Below the pieces are notes generated by a model. It was not told the origin of the DNA. It searched no databases and saw only the letters and a program-made list of their open reading frames with translations. The position numbers were made by a program, and so were the translations under genes. Positions 45,092 to 52,979 of a stretch of DNA of 64,000 nt are shown here, piece after piece. Every line of letters begins with the position of its first letter. Position 1 is the first letter of the stretch. The stretch is taken from positions 211,001 to 275,000 of the forward strand of contig CAJNDS010002068.1 in the NCBI GenBank assembly GCA_905221605.1. Reading direction: 5' to 3'. The DNA is from Symbiodinium natans (lineage: Eukaryota > Sar > Dinophyceae > Suessiales > Symbiodiniaceae).

Positions 45092-45125
45092 TAATATATT
45101 AACAAAATTAATTGTTAGTATATTA
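45092..45125. terminator. Hairpin at 3' end of the 287-aa gene
   Basis: TAATATATTAACA at 45092-45104 pairs with TGTTAGTATATTA at 45113-45125 (one mismatch, 8-nt loop). The right arm includes the stop codon of the minus-strand gene. Confidence 0.6.
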
Positions 45126-45986
45126 TGTTAAGAAGTCATCAATATTATTGAGATAGTCTGTGTCATTTCTTATTGGTGTTCGTTTTTTGTATTCTACTGA
45201 GGATAAATAAGGATATCTGGCATCCATAAATCTTTCAAATGAATAATCATCTTCAAAATGTGCTTCCGCTATTCGTTTATTAATCCATACATTGGTTTCA
45301 TTTGAATACAATTTGTATTTTAATTTGCCTAATGCTTCATTGTTGTATATGTAATTCATAATCCAAAAAATTACAGTTTCAACTTTATTCATTTCTCTTC
45401 CAAGATGATTAACAAATTTAATCTTTGTATTATTCTGTTTATCTACAGTTTTGTCATATTCATAAATTATCCTGTTTCGTTGTTTGCTGTAAAATCTTTT
45501 GGTTTTTTCATCAAATTTAAACGAAGTATCGTATAATGCTTTAATCTCATTATAGAATTCATTATTATAAAATTTGTCTTCGTCTTTCAATAACTTTTTC
45601 AACGCTCGTAATGTCTTCTCATATGTAGGAAATGGATTTAATTTAACATAGAAATATATTTTAGTGTTTAATTTGGTTGGTTCATATTCTTCTATATTGT
45701 GTTTATTTTCAATTGCTTCAATCACATTTTCAAAGTGTTTCATGCTACAATCATAAACATTCTCCTTAAACTCTTTTAATGTTTTACACACATCGCATTC
45801 TTTATAGTTATATTTGCAAATATTTTTAACAATATAATCAGGTATATTTAATTTATACAAACTTATATTCTGTTGATTAAACTTACACTTTTTACACATA
45901 CTCACCTTATCTTTAATAACGGTTTTCATTTCAATTACATATAAGAACTTGTTAATTATTTCCTCCTGTTCCTCATAACTAAACAT
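45123..45986 (-). CDS. Viral protein of unknown function with Cys-rich N-terminal part
   Basis: 287 residues from ATG at 45986 to TAA. The first third holds CKKC (near residue 31), a lone Cys, and CDVC (near residue 65), spaced as in a zinc-binding module. The remainder is Lys/Glu/Tyr-rich with predicted helices and no catalytic motif I recognise. It is the leftmost viral gene, and its stop codon lies in a hairpin. Start chosen because no in-frame ATG lies further upstream. Function unknown; zinc binding is inference. Confidence 0.75.
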   Translation of the reverse strand: MFSYEEQEEIINKFLYVIEMKTVIKDKVSMCKKCKFNQQNISLYKLNIPDYIVKNICKYNYKECDVCKTLKEFKENVYDCSMKHFENVIEAIENKHNIEEYEPTKLNTKIYFYVKLNPFPTYEKTLRALKKLLKDEDKFYNNEFYNEIKALYDTSFKFDEKTKRFYSKQRNRIIYEYDKTVDKQNNTKIKFVNHLGREMNKVETVIFWIMNYIYNNEALGKLKYKLYSNETNVWINKRIAEAHFEDDYSFERFMDARYPYLSSVEYKKRTPIRNDTDYLNNIDDFLT

Positions 45987-46045
45987 ATTATATAATTATT
46001 ATACGTAATATTTCTTTAAATGGTTTTTGTAAAATACAGAATAAT

Positions 46046-46318
46046 TTAATATGCTCTCTCTTGGTTGTCAAACTTAATCTCATAATATTCTAATGTCTCT
46101 TTCTTTGGAAACTTAATGTCCTTGTTATTCAGTTTATTAACATAAACATTTCTCTTATTCTTATAAACATCACTATCTTTATCTATTGGTTTTTTAATTT
46201 GTTTAGGTTTCTCTTCATTAAGTTTATTAACTGCCTTTTCAATTAGTTCTAACTTATCTAATAGCTTTTGAAAGCGCGTTGCCTTTGTTTCTTTAACCTC
46301 ATCATCCAAATCACTCAT
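46046..46318 (-). CDS. Small charged viral protein, coiled-coil-like
   Basis: 90 residues, rich in Lys and Glu. A helical heptad-like stretch (KLLDKLELIEKAVNKLNEE-type) covers residues 17-36, followed by a basic region. Upstream sequence ends TATATAG-TAAG-ATG, a TATA-like start context. Family unknown; it may be a small structural or DNA-associated protein, but nothing shows this directly. Confidence 0.6.
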   Translation of the reverse strand: MSDLDDEVKETKATRFQKLLDKLELIEKAVNKLNEEKPKQIKKPIDKDSDVYKNKRNVYVNKLNNKDIKFPKKETLEYYEIKFDNQERAY

Positions 46319-46338
46319 CTTACTATATAAAAGTTTGA

Positions 46339-46367
46339 GATTAAAACTTTTTTTAAAAGTTTTAGTC
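46339..46367. terminator. Hairpin 3' of the 72-aa gene
   Basis: TAAAACTTTT (46342-46351) pairs perfectly with AAAAGTTTTA (46355-46364), loop TTT. Three further base pairs with one mismatch extend it. It lies just downstream of the minus-strand stop at 46399 and upstream of the next start at 46318. Confidence 0.65.
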
Positions 46368-46398
46368 TAAAAAGTGCGTTTAAATATGCAGTTAAAGA

Positions 46399-46617
46399 CT
46401 ACATTTTAACATATGCCATTTTGTATTTATTCATGCTGTCTAAACATCTCCTACATATTTTGTTGTATTCTTTGTTTTTCTTATAACTCTTGAACATTTC
46501 TATATTTTTACATATCTTACAATTCGGGCAGTATCTTATATTATTTATTCCATAATGGCAATCATTATCATCAGTATCAAAGAATGACACCACAATTTTA
46601 TCAACATAAATACACAT
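46399..46617 (-). CDS. Small zinc-ribbon-like viral protein
   Basis: 72 residues. CPNC-KIC near residues 29-34 and CRRC at 56-59 give a two-knuckle CxxC...CxxC pattern of about 27 residues with an aromatic/basic middle (FKSYKKNKEY), as in zinc-ribbon or treble-clef modules such as those of endonuclease VII-like proteins. The promoter contains ATCTATGTTAG, also found before the major capsid gene at identical distance, suggesting co-expression with virion proteins. Specific function unknown. Confidence 0.65.
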   Translation of the reverse strand: MCIYVDKIVVSFFDTDDNDCHYGINNIRYCPNCKICKNIEMFKSYKKNKEYNKICRRCLDSMNKYKMAYVKM

Positions 46618-46629
46618 TTTACTTATAAT

Positions 46630-46640
46630 CTAACATAGAT
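46630..46640 (-). promoter_or_regulatory. Shared promoter element ATCTATGTTAG (copy 1)
   Basis: The element ends 13 nt before the ATG of the 72-aa zinc protein. An identical 11-mer at 52934-52944 ends 13 nt before the capsid ATG. It contains TCTA, the core of the late promoter motif described for CroV and Mavirus. Confidence 0.6.
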
Positions 46641-46693
46641 TATAAGCAAAAAGCACGCTTCCAAACTAATTACACACTTGCTTATGAAGTGCT

Positions 46694-46773
46694 ATTGAAT
46701 GTGTCGCAATACTGTCGCGAATGCTTCGCGAGGACTTCTGTCCGAAGCGTCCCCTTTCTTGCGTTCATTCAAT
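46694..46773. ncRNA. GC-rich structured intergenic element (candidate)
   Basis: An 80-nt island with much higher GC than the surrounding virus. ATTGAATG at 46694-46701 pairs with CATTCAAT at 46766-46773, and CGCAA with TTGCG just inside. Within it TCGCGAA-TGC-TTCGCGA (46715-46731) is a perfect hairpin, followed by GGACTTCTGTCC. No ORF covers it. It may be a structured RNA, a replication origin or a small inserted fold-back element. Confidence 0.35.
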
Positions 46774-46878
46774 AAATGCTTGGGACGGCACTGATTTTTT
46801 CCGGACGGGGGTGATTGTTCCTGTTTTATCAAAAGGCTATACACTGTCAATATATGTTATAAAATAAGTTCTTAAATA

Positions 46879-47256
46879 CTAATCCATAATATTTAAGTTA
46901 TTTTTTAACTTATTAACATCTTTATCAATCCTTTCAACATCTTCTTCAATTTTGTCAAGGCGCTGTTCGCATTCTTCGGGCGTTATTAACCTATTTTCAC
47001 TCCATCCTGTGCTACAAAGTTCAACTCCTCCCATTTGTGGCGTGGCATCTGTTTTAAATATTCCATCGTCAGGCGACACATTCCTACCTTTACCAAACTT
47101 AATACTACTCCTATCTTCAACAACATTAACAACTACTTTGTTATTTTCAGTAGTTGTTATACTTTCTTTATGATATGTATTTCTTTTACACCTACAAAAT
47201 AAACAGTTAATACCATCTTTATTTACTTGTATCCCTCCATCTTTTGTTTCACTCAT
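46879..47256 (-). CDS. Viral protein with Cys motif and C-terminal coiled coil
   Basis: 125 residues. CLFCRCKR near residue 19 is a short Cys cluster. Residues 90-122 (CEQRLDKIEEDVERIDKDVN...) form a clear heptad coiled coil, so it probably oligomerises. TCTAATTAAG lies just upstream. It starts 9 nt after the stop of the small gene upstream, so the two are probably co-transcribed. Function unknown. Confidence 0.65.
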   Translation of the reverse strand: MSETKDGGIQVNKDGINCLFCRCKRNTYHKESITTTENNKVVVNVVEDRSSIKFGKGRNVSPDDGIFKTDATPQMGGVELCSTGWSENRLITPEECEQRLDKIEEDVERIDKDVNKLKNNLNIMD

Positions 47257-47265
47257 TTATCTTAA

Positions 47266-47409
47266 TTAGATTTTTTTAACATTTTTTAAATAATAGCAAA
47301 CTGCTTTCAAGAACTCTAACAAACTATTACAACACAATCTATATCTCGGGGTCTTTATTACTTCATCTAATTTCTCTATCTCATTTAGAACTTCAATGTA
47401 TTTATCCAT
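47266..47409 (-). CDS. Small viral protein of 47 residues
   Basis: An ATG at 47409 opens a 47-codon frame ending TAA at 47266, 9 nt before the next gene on the same strand. The N-terminal half is an amphipathic helix (YIEVLNEIEKLDEVIK); the rest has CC and an aromatic, basic tail (VCYYLKNVKK). The ATG is 40 nt from the divergent ATPase start, so the two genes share one AT-rich promoter region. Function unknown. Confidence 0.5.
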   Translation of the reverse strand: MDKYIEVLNEIEKLDEVIKTPRYRLCCNSLLEFLKAVCYYLKNVKKI

Positions 47410-47448
47410 ATATTAATAACGATATAATTTTTCTATGTGTTAATAATA
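47410..47448. promoter_or_regulatory. Divergent promoter between the 47-aa gene and the packaging ATPase
   Basis: A 39-bp AT-rich interval. On the plus strand it contains TCTATG 17 nt before the ATPase ATG, close to the element ahead of the capsid gene. Confidence 0.5.
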
Positions 47449-48225
47449 ATGTCAGATATTCCCATTGTAAAACCCATTAATGTTAAAGAATACGATTTTA
47501 AACAATCTAAATACGAAGTAGCACCTAAACTACCTTTTAGTCAAATAATAATTGGTCCTTCAGGAAGTGGTAAAGGTATATTATTACAATCAATGATATT
47601 GGATATTTATAGAGGTGTCTTTGAAAGAATATATATTTGGTCTCCTTCAATATCAGTTGATAGTAATTGGACACCGGTTAAAAAATACATTCAGGACGAG
47701 TTAAAGGTTGATTTAGAAAAGGAAAAGTGCTTATTTGATGAATATATACCAGAAGAATTAGACAAGGTGATAAAAAGACAGCATAAGGTAATAGAATACC
47801 AGAAGAAGAACGACCACAAAAAATTATTCTCAATCCTTATTATAGTGGATGACTTCGCTGACAGTAAGGCTTTTTCAAGAAACTCGCCTTTGTTAAATCA
47901 GTTGTATGTTCGCGGAAGACACAACGCAATAAATATTATAACAGCAACGCAAAAATTTAACGCTTTATCACCAATTATTCGCGTTAATAGTCGTCAGTTA
48001 TTCTTTTTCAGGTTAAGAAACTACAAAGAAATAGAGACAATGGTTGAAGAGTTAAGCGCGGTATTGATTAAAAAGTCGTCCGTGGCAGACACTAAAAACT
48101 TAGCAGAAGCAAAGAAATTAATGTTAGAAGTGTATAACATAGCAACCGAAGAACCGTATAGTTTTTTGTTTATTAATTTAATGAAAGGAGATGTAAATGA
48201 TATGTTTTACAAAAAAAAGATTTGA
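47449..48225 (+). CDS. DNA-packaging ATPase (FtsK/HerA, A32-like)
   Basis: 258 residues from ATG at 47449; a GTG four codons earlier is less likely. Walker A GPSGSGKG is at 36-43. Walker B LIIVDD is at about 130-135. The TATQK sensor-like motif is near 155-159, preceded by RGRH, a possible arginine finger. The length matches packaging ATPases of PLVs, virophages and Polintons. The enzyme would pump the genome into the capsid. It is the only plus-strand gene in the left block and converges on the gene at 48272 through a hairpin. The motifs are intact. Confidence 0.93.
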   Translation: MSDIPIVKPINVKEYDFKQSKYEVAPKLPFSQIIIGPSGSGKGILLQSMILDIYRGVFERIYIWSPSISVDSNWTPVKKYIQDELKVDLEKEKCLFDEYIPEELDKVIKRQHKVIEYQKKNDHKKLFSILIIVDDFADSKAFSRNSPLLNQLYVRGRHNAINIITATQKFNALSPIIRVNSRQLFFFRLRNYKEIETMVEELSAVLIKKSSVADTKNLAEAKKLMLEVYNIATEEPYSFLFINLMKGDVNDMFYKKKI

Positions 48226-48239
48226 TGCTAAATTGGTAA

Positions 48240-48280
48240 TTGATTGATAATATCATATAATCATAATATTATTAAATCAA
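48240..48280. terminator. Hairpin between convergent ATPase and 69-aa genes
   Basis: TTGATT (48240-48245) pairs with AATCAA (48275-48280), and ATAATAT (48247-48253) pairs with ATATTAT (48266-48272). One mismatch and one bulge. It serves both strands, and the stop of the minus gene lies in the right arm. Confidence 0.55.
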
Positions 48281-48481
48281 TGAATAACTACACAAGTTCA
48301 TAGCAGGTAATTTATAATATATTTTATCGCTCTTTGTCTCTTCTAATTTTTCAACTCTTTCAATAACATCTTTTAAAGTATTAAATAATAATATATCCGT
48401 TTTAGTTTTTTCATCAATATCTAATTCTTTTATTTGCTTCATATTTTCAGTAGCGGTAGTTTTAGATGTTTTACTTCCCAT
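48272..48481 (-). CDS. Small viral protein with possible N-myristoylation signal
   Basis: 69 residues starting MGSKTSKT; Gly2 and Ser/Thr at position 6 fit the N-myristoyltransferase consensus. The middle (MKQIKELDIDEKTKTD...VIERVEKLEE) is helical with coiled-coil character. It starts 7 nt after the stop of the fibre gene, suggesting co-expression. Lipid anchoring would be unusual in a PLV and is inference only. Confidence 0.55.
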   Translation of the reverse strand: MGSKTSKTTATENMKQIKELDIDEKTKTDILLFNTLKDVIERVEKLEETKSDKIYYKLPAMNLCSYSLI

Positions 48482-48488
48482 ATATATT

Positions 48489-50822
48489 TTATTGAGATTT
48501 ATTTTTCAACTTCGTTATTTCGGCTTTCATCGTTGCCATTTCTTTTTTCATTGTTTTTACTAAATCTTTTAATTCTTCGTGTTCTTTAATTAGTTCTTGC
48601 ACTGCTCCGTGTGTGATTACTGCTGTTTTACAATAATCTAATCTTTTATGTCCTTTATTATCTGTTGTTATAATCCCTTCCCATTCTCGTGGTATTGCAC
48701 TCTCAACATCCTGCGCTATATATCCAATATGATTAACTTTATTTTTCTCTTCGTTCAAATGTGTAAAATTAAATGTTTTCGGTTTTACATATTTAACTAT
48801 TTCATAACATTTTTTACTACTGATTTCTTTAATATTTTCTTTCAATGTAAAATCGGACGAATAAGCAAAAGTCCCGTCAATATAAACACCTCCTGCTGTA
48901 ATTTCCAATACTTCATTTCCTGCTGTTGTATCGCCAAAATAAAAGAACATCTCACCTGCACTATCTGTATTACAAAACTGTATTTGTTCGTATGTTGCTA
49001 TTATTGTTTCTTGTGTTATTTCTAAATTACTATTCATTTTAACTTTACCATCAGTTAATTGTATTTCCGGTGTGCTACTTTCCAATCCTATTGTTAAATT
49101 CATTTCTCCCGCCGTGTCTCCATTTCTGATGTGTAACTTATATTGAGTGTCTAAAACTTCTCTAAACTCTGATGAATTTTGAAATTTCATTTTTCCCCAA
49201 GTTATTAAATCTGCTTCCGCTGTTAAATTACCAATACTATTAAAAGTCTGATTATTAACGACCGCTCTGTTTATGGTAATTCCGTTAGTGTCGTTCAATT
49301 GTAAAGCAATAGTTCCTGTTGTCGGGTCGGTTGTTCTATTTGATTGCAATGAAAAATTAATTTCTTCCGTTGATATTACATTTAATGAACTATTCGCGTC
49401 TGCTCGTTGAAATATTCTACCTGAATTATTTACATAAATATCGCTATTAAATGTTGATATATTTTGAAATGATGAAGTGCCACCAAAATTAGCATTCCCA
49501 CCGCTTACATTTAGTTTATTTGCGCCTTGAATTGCTCCGATGCCTAAACTTAGACAATAGACACCATTACCATTTGCAGTGTTTAATAAAAGTAATGAAG
49601 AACTGTCATTGCTTGTGTTATATGCATTAATATTAAATGAGTTAAATTTTATATATCCTTGTGCGTTTTTTACTGTAAAAACATTACTCGCATCCGTTGT
49701 ATTTTTATAAATTGTAAGACCCGATGTATTAGAAATATTAAAATTTTCACCATCAAAATTTAAATCATTTGTTAAGTCTAAATTACCATCCACTTTTAAA
49801 TTCTGTCTAACAATAGCACTATCAACAACATCTAATGTATAACCTCCCGTTAATGTATTTGCTCCTGTATCTACTAATAACGAATGTGTTTTAACATACT
49901 GGTCAGCATTATTATTTAAATTTAAAATCCTACCTGTATCACCAACTGAATTATAACAATCAATACTGTCATTGTTAAAAGTAATATAATTATCAGTATT
50001 TCTAACTGTAAATGATAAATTAGCATCTGCTGTATTTTCTACAACCAACCCACCTGTTGGTGTTTCTATTTTTCCTGACATTTTATAACCTGCATTATTA
50101 TTAGTTAAATCAAGTTGCTTAATAGCATCGTCTGATGTATTATTACAAAATATCTTATCGCCTTGTAAAGTTATATAACTCGTTGCGTTCTTAAACTCTG
50201 CTAAAACTTTATCACCTCCCCCTGTTTGATTACTAAATAATAAACCTGCTACGGGACTTATATTTATAGTTGAATTATTTAACGTTAATCCACTATGAAT
50301 AACGGTGGGAGCGGAACAATCAATAATTGGAAATGCTGAAAATCTATCGGTAAAATCTGACTTGGGAACTCGTAAATCCAATAAATTATCTATTTCTGTA
50401 TCACTATAACCACCGCCAGCACCTACTAATCCATCTACTTCTGTCTTATTATAATAATTTGTTCCTAATTGGGTGTTAGTTTGGTAGTTAGTTGATAAAT
50501 TTGTGTCTATTTGAGTTTGTGTGTAATAATTAGTAAAGGTCGTGTCTATTTCTACTTTATTGTAAAAATTCGTTGATAGTTGTAAATTAGTTTGATAAGT
50601 AGTATTTAATAAATGTGTTAAAGAACTAATGTTTTGAAAGTTTTGTAGTTGCTTCGTATTTAAAACATCAATAGCATCGGTGTTTGCTTGTATGTTTGAA
50701 GAGTTCGCGGTGTTGATGTCTCCTAGTTCTGTTTTTGTTGCGTATAAGTCGCTTAAATCTGTTCCACTTACAACAATATTATCTGCTGTTAATGTATTCG
50801 TATTATTAAGTGTCAAAGGCAT
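48489..50822 (-). CDS. Trimeric fibre protein with C-terminal S74 intramolecular chaperone
   Basis: 777 residues. Residues about 35-135 contain repeated pseudo-heptad units (TNYYTQTQID, TNYYNKTEVD), the collar/shaft type common in phage tail fibres. The central region is a long series of Asn/Thr/Ser-rich beta repeats with recurring TxxxFTVxNxxxYIxFN-like units. From about residue 653, SDFTLKENIKEI opens the peptidase S74 domain, continuing HIGYIAQDVE and ending in a Lys/Glu coiled coil. In this family the domain guides trimer folding and is then cleaved off. The protein is therefore probably the receptor-binding spike. A TCTA box precedes it; the next gene starts 7 nt after its stop. Confidence 0.88.
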   Translation of the reverse strand: MPLTLNNTNTLTADNIVVSGTDLSDLYATKTELGDINTANSSNIQANTDAIDVLNTKQLQNFQNISSLTHLLNTTYQTNLQLSTNFYNKVEIDTTFTNYYTQTQIDTNLSTNYQTNTQLGTNYYNKTEVDGLVGAGGGYSDTEIDNLLDLRVPKSDFTDRFSAFPIIDCSAPTVIHSGLTLNNSTINISPVAGLLFSNQTGGGDKVLAEFKNATSYITLQGDKIFCNNTSDDAIKQLDLTNNNAGYKMSGKIETPTGGLVVENTADANLSFTVRNTDNYITFNNDSIDCYNSVGDTGRILNLNNNADQYVKTHSLLVDTGANTLTGGYTLDVVDSAIVRQNLKVDGNLDLTNDLNFDGENFNISNTSGLTIYKNTTDASNVFTVKNAQGYIKFNSFNINAYNTSNDSSSLLLLNTANGNGVYCLSLGIGAIQGANKLNVSGGNANFGGTSSFQNISTFNSDIYVNNSGRIFQRADANSSLNVISTEEINFSLQSNRTTDPTTGTIALQLNDTNGITINRAVVNNQTFNSIGNLTAEADLITWGKMKFQNSSEFREVLDTQYKLHIRNGDTAGEMNLTIGLESSTPEIQLTDGKVKMNSNLEITQETIIATYEQIQFCNTDSAGEMFFYFGDTTAGNEVLEITAGGVYIDGTFAYSSDFTLKENIKEISSKKCYEIVKYVKPKTFNFTHLNEEKNKVNHIGYIAQDVESAIPREWEGIITTDNKGHKRLDYCKTAVITHGAVQELIKEHEELKDLVKTMKKEMATMKAEITKLKNKSQ

Positions 50823-50827
50823 TAGTT

Positions 50828-50863
50828 AATATTAATAAAATAGATAATTATTTTATTAATATT
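50828..50863. terminator. Perfect 14-bp hairpin 3' of the GIY-YIG gene
   Basis: AATATTAATAAAAT (50828-50841) and ATTTTATTAATATT (50850-50863), loop of 8 nt. It sits between the minus-strand stop at 50865 and the fibre start at 50822, overlapping the fibre promoter. Confidence 0.7.
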
Positions 50864-50864
50864 A

Positions 50865-51443
50865 TTAATTTTCGTTTTGTTGGTTTAGATATGCTTGATG
50901 TCTTTTACTTTTAAAATGTGATGCTTTATTACCATTTATATAATGTCCTCCGCATTCGCATTCGTGTTTTATTGATTTCCACGGTTTATGTCTTTCATAA
51001 GCACCTTTTGGGTCTTTCCAATATTGTTTTCTCGCGTCTTCATTTACTTTCTCTCTGTTATTTGCTTTCCACTTTTTCTTGTTTTCTCTATATCTTTCAA
51101 TATTTTCTTGATAATACTGTCTAAAATATTCTTTCATATCTCTTTGCTCTATCCTCTTATTTAGTGTGCCTATTTCTCTTGTTATTTCACCCTCTCTTTT
51201 GCGTAGTTCTTCAACTGAATTACAAGGGTAATTTTCAACGAGTTCAATATAAAAATGTTCTATACCCGTTTCGCTCATAAATGTATAAAAGAATGATAAA
51301 TGAGGTCGTGTTTTAGCATCACACCTATGTTTTACCATTCGCTTGGAAAGTGCCATTGTTGTTGAACCTATGTAAATATCTTCGGTTATGTCGTTTCTAA
51401 CAGCATAGATTTTACCGTCTTTATACTTATTAATATTAGACAT
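50865..51443 (-). CDS. GIY-YIG endonuclease with C-terminal zinc-finger-like motif
   Basis: 192 residues. KIYAVRND...DIYIGST (residues 11-28) is the GIY-YIG signature, with KRMVKHR following near 34-40 and Glu residues further on. Residues about 100-150 are highly charged helix. CECGGHYINGNKASHFKSKR near 157-182 looks like a Cys2His2-type finger for DNA binding. Such nucleases are typical selfish or recombination-associated genes of large DNA viruses and PLVs. The start codon lies in the loop of a 13-bp hairpin. The gene is downstream of the capsid gene on the same strand. Confidence 0.85.
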   Translation of the reverse strand: MSNINKYKDGKIYAVRNDITEDIYIGSTTMALSKRMVKHRCDAKTRPHLSFFYTFMSETGIEHFYIELVENYPCNSVEELRKREGEITREIGTLNKRIEQRDMKEYFRQYYQENIERYRENKKKWKANNREKVNEDARKQYWKDPKGAYERHKPWKSIKHECECGGHYINGNKASHFKSKRHQAYLNQQNEN

Positions 51444-51460
51444 CTAATAATATTAATAAG
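51426..51460. terminator. Perfect 13-bp hairpin with the GIY-YIG start codon in its loop
   Basis: CTTATTAATATTA (51426-51438) pairs with TAATATTAATAAG (51448-51460). The 9-nt loop contains the ATG of the GIY-YIG gene (51441-51443 on minus). It lies 27 nt downstream of the capsid stop and so can act as the capsid 3'-end signal. Confidence 0.65.
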
Positions 51461-51487
51461 GATGTCTTTAAACCTTTTTACACTTTT

Positions 51488-52921
51488 TTAATCATACACC
51501 TTAAGACCTAAATCCTTAATCTCTAATATTTGCTCACTCAATAATGTGATATACAACTGATCAGGCATATCAGAAGCATTAATTGTGGCATTTGCTGGTT
51601 TTACTCTCAATAGCATTTGTTGACCGGCTCTTGTATTAATTCCTGTATAACTACTGTCGGGGACTTTTTCAAAAGAGAAGGCGAAGATAAATTGTCTATC
51701 ACGATACTGTTTAAAATCAATGGATAAACTATGTTGATGAAACATTGGCAGATTTAACGCCTTTCTTAAATGGTAAAATGCTTCGGTCATAGAATTACAA
51801 GGGTATTCAGGATATAGTTTAGAACCCAGTTGAATTTGAAATTGAAGGTCAAAGTCAGCGTCATAAACGCCTTCTGTTACTTCATTGGATGCTTGATGAG
51901 GATGATAAAATCTACAAAATTCCTTGTCGCAGTATTCATAACCTATACTTGGATTTCCTGACTTGTAGAATGTAATGAATGATGCTACTAATTTAGATAC
52001 TGAACGAATAACTTGAACGCTAATATCAGTTAATCCTGCCACTGTCTGGGATTGAGTAATATAAGTTGTATATGTAATGGGTAATCCTTTTCCTTCTAAA
52101 AGATGCTTAACATATTCATTATTTAAATTATTGTCTAACGTGCAAACATCACATACAACCCGAGCATTATTAATTTCCCATTCAATGCTCGTGTTTGTAA
52201 TATTAGCACCTGGTGTTGCCACAGTATCAACATCGGTAGTAAATCTATTTCCAATATCAGTTGCTGTTTCATCGTCCCTGTAATCAATAATACAATCAGT
52301 AGCATTCGTTACTAATTCTAATTCAATGGTTAAGTTTCCCATATATTTTAAAGGTAAATATTTAAATTGAGAAAAGAGACCACATAATGGTTTAAATCCG
52401 ACTGTCATTTTATCCTTAAAACCTAAACAATTTACACCATTCACTTCAGGGATTAATTCAGAACCTACATTATTAACTAATGTTTTAACTTCATCGTCAT
52501 ATCTATAACCGAAACCTTCATTTGCTTCATCTTTTCGTGCTCCTTGCGACATCATCTTAGAGAACATATGATGCACTCGGTTATAATTATCAAAGTCTTC
52601 TACTACTTGATTACCAGCAATAATTCGCATTCTTCGGAAAAAGCAATAAGGCGGTGATAATGGACGAAGTTTATTGTTAAACGCTCCAATGTCTAAATTT
52701 TGTAATGTAAAGAAAATTCTTACTGATTGTGGGTCTAACCAAGTATTATCTTCACCGTTTAATGAAAATTTTAATACACGGTTTCCACTATTACTTTTGT
52801 AAATATTACTACCATTCGGCCAGAACGATACACTGCGTCTATCTTGAATGTAAGAACTGCCTTTGTTTAATTTAAATGAGAGGTTGTCAATTAAAATATC
52901 CTCGGGCGAGAACGTTTCCAT
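51488..52921 (-). CDS. MCP: Major capsid protein (double jelly-roll, PLV type)
   Basis: 477 residues. The N-terminal part carries the PLV capsid pattern: FWPNGSNIY, then FSLNGEDNTWLDPQSVRI (WLDP near residue 57), then FRRMRIIAGNQVVEDFDNYN. This is followed by beta-rich sequence typical of the first jelly roll, and a second beta-rich half from about residue 240. The length fits PLV double-jelly-roll capsid proteins, which form the hexamer-like capsomers. The promoter has TTATCTATGTTAG 13 nt upstream. The frame is intact. It sits in a block with the lipase and fibre, all on the minus strand. Confidence 0.93.
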   Translation of the reverse strand: METFSPEDILIDNLSFKLNKGSSYIQDRRSVSFWPNGSNIYKSNSGNRVLKFSLNGEDNTWLDPQSVRIFFTLQNLDIGAFNNKLRPLSPPYCFFRRMRIIAGNQVVEDFDNYNRVHHMFSKMMSQGARKDEANEGFGYRYDDEVKTLVNNVGSELIPEVNGVNCLGFKDKMTVGFKPLCGLFSQFKYLPLKYMGNLTIELELVTNATDCIIDYRDDETATDIGNRFTTDVDTVATPGANITNTSIEWEINNARVVCDVCTLDNNLNNEYVKHLLEGKGLPITYTTYITQSQTVAGLTDISVQVIRSVSKLVASFITFYKSGNPSIGYEYCDKEFCRFYHPHQASNEVTEGVYDADFDLQFQIQLGSKLYPEYPCNSMTEAFYHLRKALNLPMFHQHSLSIDFKQYRDRQFIFAFSFEKVPDSSYTGINTRAGQQMLLRVKPANATINASDMPDQLYITLLSEQILEIKDLGLKVYD

Positions 52922-52933
52922 CTAATATATAAA

Positions 52934-52944
52934 CTAACATAGAT
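52934..52944 (-). promoter_or_regulatory. Shared promoter element ATCTATGTTAG (copy 2)
   Basis: Ends 13 nt before the capsid ATG. Identical 11-mer and spacing at the zinc protein gene 46399-46617. Weaker TCTA-containing versions precede the ATPase, fibre, minor capsid and several other genes. Confidence 0.6.
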
Positions 52945-52950
52945 AATTTA

Positions 52951-52979
52951 ATTAAATATATTTTAAACTTATATTTAAT
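52951..52979. terminator. Perfect 10-bp hairpin 3' of the 63-aa gene
   Basis: ATTAAATATA (52951-52960) pairs with TATATTTAAT (52970-52979), loop 9 nt. The right arm overlaps the minus-strand stop at 52975. Confidence 0.65.

Noticed and set aside
48648-49025. Plus-strand 125-codon frame inside the fibre gene
   Set aside because: It is antisense to the S74 region, Cys/Phe-rich from complementary codons, and lacks any domain.
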